Shown here: positions 6,934-9,871 of the stretch, piece after piece
How the letters are laid out: the number at the start of each line of letters is the position of its first letter
Numbering within the stretch: position 1 is the first letter of the stretch
Assembly: GCA_007123515.1 (NCBI GenBank)
Contig: SKKY01000009.1
Coordinates: 1 to 9,871 of the forward strand
Reading direction: 5' to 3'
DNA: 9,871 bases
DNA from: Clostridia bacterium
Lineage (GTDB): Bacteria; Bacillota; Peptococcia; Peptococcales; SKKY01
Translations under genes and position numbers: made by a program
The notes under the pieces: model-generated
The model's database searches: none
Seen by the model: only the letters and a program-made list of their open reading frames with translations
Told to the model about the DNA's origin: nothing

Positions 6934-6962
6934 TTGAAAAAAGACAGCAGTAGGTATATAAT
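6934..6962 (+). promoter_or_regulatory. Predicted sigma-A promoter for secD-secF
   Basis: TTGAAA (6934-6939, five of six) and a perfect TATAAT (6957-6962) are separated by exactly 17 bases. The expected start of transcription is near 6969, leaving a leader of about 29 bases that holds AGGAGG (6985-6990), seven bases before the secD ATG. The leader is too short for a riboswitch or a leader peptide. Confidence 0.85.
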
Positions 6963-6997
6963 GAGACGGTGTTATTTAAGCAATAGGAGGAAAACGA

Positions 6998-8227
6998 ATG
7001 CGTAAAGGAAGTTTATTAGCAGTTATAGTATTAATTCTGTTTGTAGCAGTTACTGCTTTTTCTGCGTTTGACTTTTTAAGAGATGACCTTAGGTTAGGTC
7101 TTGATTTAAGAGGCGGCGTGCAGGTCAGACTAGAGGCACCGGTTGATGCAACTGATGATGACATGGCAAGAGCGGTTGCAATTATTGATAATCGTGTTAA
7201 TGCCTTAGGAGTTACTGAACCTGAAATAAGACGAGAAGGTGCTAACCGAATTTTAGTAGAGCTTCCCGGAGTTGATGATCCTGAAGAAGCCGTTGCACTG
7301 ATTGGGCAAACAGCTCTCTTGGAATTTATAAGAGTTGATACTGATGAAGTTGTTGTAACCGGCCGGGACTTAGAAAATGCAGTGGAAGGAATTGATCCCG
7401 CTCAGTTTGGATCAAACCAATACCATGTCAGCCTGGAATTTAACAGAGAAGGTGCCCGTCTTTTTGGTGAGGCAACAAGAGATCTTGTATCAATGTATCC
7501 AGAAAATGATCCGGATCGAATTATAGCCATTGTTCTTGATGACAATGTTATTTCAACTCCGATGGTTCAAAATCCGATCACTGATGGACAAGCATCAATT
7601 TCAGGTGGCTTTGAATCATTACAGGATGCAAAAAATCTTGCATTATTACTTTCTTCCGGTGCTTTACCGGTAGAGATGGACATCATTGAAAAAAGATCCG
7701 TCGGACCAAGATTTGGTCTCGAATCTTTAGAAAGAAGTGCCACAGCAGCTTTATATGGCCTGATATTAGTTGGTATTTTTATGATTGCTTACTACAGACT
7801 ACCGGGAATCATAGCAGTAATTTCTTTAGTCCTATATACAACAATTGTATGGATGGTCTTATCCTATATTAATGCTACCATTACCCTTCCGGGGATAGCC
7901 GGTTTCCTGCTGTCAGTCGGTATGGCGGTTGATGCCAATATTATTATCTATGAGAGAATAAAAGAAGAACTAAAAAATGGAAAGAGTTTACGGGCATCGA
8001 TTGACTCAGGCTTTAAAAGAGCGATCTGGACAATCTTTGATGCCAATGTAACAACACTGATTGCTTCCTTCGTTCTAATATACTTCGGGACTGGCGTTAT
8101 TAAAGGATTTGCAGTTACCCTGAGCATAGGGATTGTTACCAGCATGCTGACTGCGGTGTTTTTTACCAGAATCTTGTTGAAACAAGTATCGCAAATTTTT
8201 AAAAATACCAAATTTTATGGAGCCTAG
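6998..8227 (+). CDS. secD: Protein translocase subunit SecD
   Basis: This 409-residue membrane protein pairs with SecF to use the ion gradient to pull secreted proteins across the membrane late in Sec export. Its first membrane helix is about residues 5-23. The external region contains LGLDLRGGVQVRLE (33-46), RILVELPGV (84-92), a segment near 145-205 with LDDNVISTP (180-188), and LLLSSGALP (216-224). Five further helices occupy about 248-393. Conserved SVGPRFG (234-240) and VGMAVDANIIIYERI (307-321) are present. Asp312 matches the ion-pathway aspartate of helix 4 in SecDF structures. It is shorter than the E. coli protein (615), mainly in the external region, as is usual in Firmicutes. secF follows 13 bases later. 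Confidence 0.97.
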   Translation: MRKGSLLAVIVLILFVAVTAFSAFDFLRDDLRLGLDLRGGVQVRLEAPVDATDDDMARAVAIIDNRVNALGVTEPEIRREGANRILVELPGVDDPEEAVALIGQTALLEFIRVDTDEVVVTGRDLENAVEGIDPAQFGSNQYHVSLEFNREGARLFGEATRDLVSMYPENDPDRIIAIVLDDNVISTPMVQNPITDGQASISGGFESLQDAKNLALLLSSGALPVEMDIIEKRSVGPRFGLESLERSATAALYGLILVGIFMIAYYRLPGIIAVISLVLYTTIVWMVLSYINATITLPGIAGFLLSVGMAVDANIIIYERIKEELKNGKSLRASIDSGFKRAIWTIFDANVTTLIASFVLIYFGTGVIKGFAVTLSIGIVTSMLTAVFFTRILLKQVSQIFKNTKFYGA

Positions 8228-8231
8228 GAGG
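8226..8231 (+). promoter_or_regulatory. Ribosome binding site selecting secF start at 8241
   Basis: AGGAGG overlaps the secD TAG stop and lies nine bases before ATG 8241. In-frame ATGs at 8217 (upstream of it) and 8232 (no spacing) cannot use this site. Confidence 0.75.
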
Positions 8232-8240
8232 ATGCAATCA

Positions 8241-9095
8241 ATGGAATTTGCTAGAAAAAGAACGCTTTGGTTTATTATTTCTTTAGTTGTCATTATCCCT
8301 GGCATCATATCATTACTATTAAATGGTTTAAACTTCGGGATAGATTTTACAAGTGGAAATTTGGTTCAGGTTGAATTTGAACAAGAAGCTAATGTTGAAG
8401 AGATCAGAGACACTATTACGGGATCCGGTGTGACCGATTTTATTGTACAGGAATCTGATGACAACGAGTTTATTATTAAGACAAGAGTCATCTCACAGGA
8501 ACAGGAAAATACGATGGTTGATGCTCTGGCTACAAATATAGGCCCTCTTGAGATTATGCGAAGTGAAGCTATCGGGCCTACAATCGGTGCCGAATTACGA
8601 CGTGCAGGGATTATTTCTCTAGCACTGGCCTTAGCATTAATGGTTGTTTATATTACGATACGTTTTGAGCTGTTTTTTGCGATTGCGGCCATCATTGCAC
8701 TTTGTCATGATGTGTTAGTAACCGTTGGAATTTTTTCACTGCTGCAGTTTGAAGTTAACGCTGAATTTATAGCGGCGGTACTGCTGGTGGTAGGTTATTC
8801 TATTAATGCAACTATTGTTATTTTTGACAGAATAAGAGAAAATTTAAAAAAAGCAAAAAAAGAATCACTGGAAGATATTATAAATACCAGTGTCAACCAG
8901 ACATTGACCCGATCAATTAATACAACGCTTACGGTATTATTTATTATCGTATCGCTATTGATTTTTGGCGGAGAAACAATCAGAAACTTTAATATTGTTC
9001 TTTTAGTCGGTGTGCTAAGTGGTTTTTATTCATCAGTATTTTTGGCCGGACCAATCTGGCTGATGGTCAGAAAGTTAAAGCAAAAAAAAGCATGA
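8241..9095 (+). CDS. secF: Protein translocase subunit SecF
   Basis: This 284-residue partner of SecD has the usual layout: a first membrane helix (about residues 9-28), GIDFTSG (33-39), an external domain to about 108, then IGPTIGAELRRAG (111-123) and five helices. ALCHDVLVT (153-161), GYSINATIVIFDRIREN (185-201) and NQTLTRSINTTLT (219-231) are the conserved helix blocks. Two departures from the common pattern are visible. Most SecF proteins have GYSIND, where the Asp (E. coli Asp213, Thermus SecDF Asp637) is functionally important; here it is Ala190. The first motif reads FTSGN rather than FTGGT. The partner arginine Arg224 is kept at the expected 34-residue spacing. The start at 8241 follows the ribosome binding site at the end of secD. 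A terminator ends the unit. Confidence 0.96.
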   Translation: MEFARKRTLWFIISLVVIIPGIISLLLNGLNFGIDFTSGNLVQVEFEQEANVEEIRDTITGSGVTDFIVQESDDNEFIIKTRVISQEQENTMVDALATNIGPLEIMRSEAIGPTIGAELRRAGIISLALALALMVVYITIRFELFFAIAAIIALCHDVLVTVGIFSLLQFEVNAEFIAAVLLVVGYSINATIVIFDRIRENLKKAKKESLEDIINTSVNQTLTRSINTTLTVLFIIVSLLIFGGETIRNFNIVLLVGVLSGFYSSVFLAGPIWLMVRKLKQKKA

Positions 9096-9096
9096 T

Positions 9097-9128
9097 AAAA
9101 ATACCTCTATGATTATAGAGGTATTTTT
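9097..9128 (+). terminator. Rho-independent terminator after secF
   Basis: A perfect 14-bp inverted repeat (9097-9110 with 9115-9128, left arm AAAAATACCTCTAT) has a GATT loop. The right arm ends in five T. It starts one base after the secF stop and shares the CTCTATGA..ATAGAGG core with the yajC terminator. Confidence 0.88.
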
Positions 9129-9167
9129 AATTTCATTACAGATAATCAATGAAGACAGGGGAAAGAA

Positions 9168-9871
9168 ATGAAAGATATGAGCAAAGTTGCATTAGAACTA
9201 TCTGAAAAATTAAATATTGATCCACGAGTCGTTCAGATCGCCCTTCAAAGAGGCTTGACAAAAGATAACGCAGAGTCGTTCTTCTTTCCGGAAAATCAGG
9301 AAATTGAAGATCCGGAGCAACTGGATGGAATTACTGAGGCAAAAGAAAGAATAATACAGGCGATTACCAAGAAAGAAAAAATAGCTGTTTTCGGCGATTA
9401 TGATGCTGACGGAATAACGAGTACAGCTATACTATATAAGACTTTAAAAGCTCTTACGGATCAGGTTTGTTTTTATATTCCCGAACGCGACACCGAAGGT
9501 TATGGCCTTCATGATAAGGCATTAGACTATTTACAATCTGAAGAAACCAATCTTGTGATTACGGTCGACTGTGGAATTTCATCTGCAGAATTAATTGAGG
9601 TATATAAAAAAAGAGGGTTGGATTTTATCGTAACAGACCACCATACGCCGGATACGGTAGTTCCGGATACGATAATTGTTAACCCTAAACTAAAAAGCAA
9701 AAAGCAATTCGCAGAATTAGCTGGGGTAGGTGTGGCCTTTTTTCTTGCGAAAAGTTTAGAGTCCGAATATTCAGAGCTTTCACTGATCAGTCATGAGCTG
9801 CTGCAACTGGCGGCCATTGGCACCATTGCTGATTTAGTGGTGCTCGATCAGCTAAACCGAAAAATCGTAAA
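9168..9871 (+). CDS. recJ: Single-stranded-DNA-specific exonuclease RecJ, N-terminal part
   Basis: The frame is open through the right edge, and 234 complete codons are visible. RecJ degrades single-stranded DNA 5' to 3' in recombination and mismatch or base-excision repair. The DHH-family motifs appear in order: I, VFGDYDADGITST (residues 74-86); II, TVDCGIS (132-138); III, VTDHHTP (155-161); IV, AAIGTIADLVVL (215-226). AGVGVAFFLAKSL (185-197) is the RecJ-type block between III and IV. All visible metal ligands (Asp77, Asp79, Asp81, Asp134, Asp157, His158, His159, Asp222) are intact. The start ATG follows AGGGGA (9157-9162) with a five-base spacer. An in-frame TGA at 9150-9152 excludes a longer protein, so the N-terminus before motif I is rather short for RecJ. 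No convincing promoter is visible in the 72-base gap after secF. Confidence 0.95.
   Translation, partial: MKDMSKVALELSEKLNIDPRVVQIALQRGLTKDNAESFFFPENQEIEDPEQLDGITEAKERIIQAITKKEKIAVFGDYDADGITSTAILYKTLKALTDQVCFYIPERDTEGYGLHDKALDYLQSEETNLVITVDCGISSAELIEVYKKRGLDFIVTDHHTPDTVVPDTIIVNPKLKSKKQFAELAGVGVAFFLAKSLESEYSELSLISHELLQLAAIGTIADLVVLDQLNRKIV

Noticed and set aside
6897..6953. 18-codon reading frame upstream of secD as a possible leader peptide
   Set aside because: It has no ribosome binding site and lies upstream of, and across, the predicted secD promoter, so the secD transcript would not contain it.
8217..8240. ATG starts at 8217 and 8232 for SecF
   Set aside because: One is upstream of the AGGAGG site and the other abuts it. 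ATG 8241 has a workable spacer and gives a normal SecF N-terminus.
9129..9167. Possible recJ promoter with GATAAT at 9141-9146
   Set aside because: The -35 position at 16-18 base spacing falls in the terminator arm and does not resemble TTGACA.
1..9871. CRISPR arrays, insertion sequences, tRNA/rRNA genes, riboswitches, novel multi-gene system
   Set aside because: No regular repeat-spacer pattern, transposase, terminal inverted repeats, structured RNA or long unexplained gap is visible. Apart from one small lipoprotein gene, the coding sequence is housekeeping genes or a recognised transporter.

Overview
The window is an AT-rich chromosomal segment in which every convincing gene lies on the + strand. 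Two features point to a Clostridia-type Firmicute. It has a complete ruvC-ruvA-ruvB cluster, whereas Bacilli generally lack RuvC and use RecU. It also has separate secD and secF genes, whereas Bacillus has a fused secDF. The order yebC-ruvC-ruvA-ruvB-queA-tgt-yajC-secD-secF-recJ is a familiar clostridial housekeeping neighbourhood. A relative of Acetobacterium/Eubacterium is plausible from composition and gene order, but this is inference and the species cannot be fixed from the sequence alone.

Layout. Positions 1-710 hold the C-terminal half of an AGCS-family amino acid:cation symporter, closed by a strong terminator. A near-consensus promoter (794-822) then drives a small lipoprotein of unknown function (856-1251), whose stop codon is built into its own terminator. 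yebC follows (1314-2069) with no recognisable promoter of its own. A second near-consensus promoter (2080-2108), with a candidate LexA/SOS box at its start point (2112-2125), leads into the compact series ruvC-ruvA-ruvB-queA-tgt-yajC. A hairpin terminator ends that unit at 6865-6894. secD-secF form a separate unit with a near-consensus promoter (6934-6962) and a perfect 14-bp terminator (9097-9128). The window closes inside recJ, which is cut off by the right edge.

Function. RuvA, RuvB and RuvC together branch-migrate and resolve Holliday junctions, and RecJ is a 5'-3' single-strand exonuclease of the same recombination/repair field. QueA and Tgt carry out successive steps of queuosine tRNA modification: Tgt inserts preQ1 and QueA converts it to epoxyqueuosine. 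YajC, SecD and SecF form the accessory complex of the SecYEG translocon. YebC belongs to the YebC/TACO1 family.

I found no mobile element, CRISPR array, RNA gene or unknown multi-gene system. The points most worth a second look are: alanine at the SecF position usually occupied by a functionally critical aspartate; the SOS-like box ahead of ruvC; the very acidic YajC tail; the terminator and promoter that separate yajC from secDF; and the terminator placed between the lipoprotein gene and a yebC that has no visible promoter.
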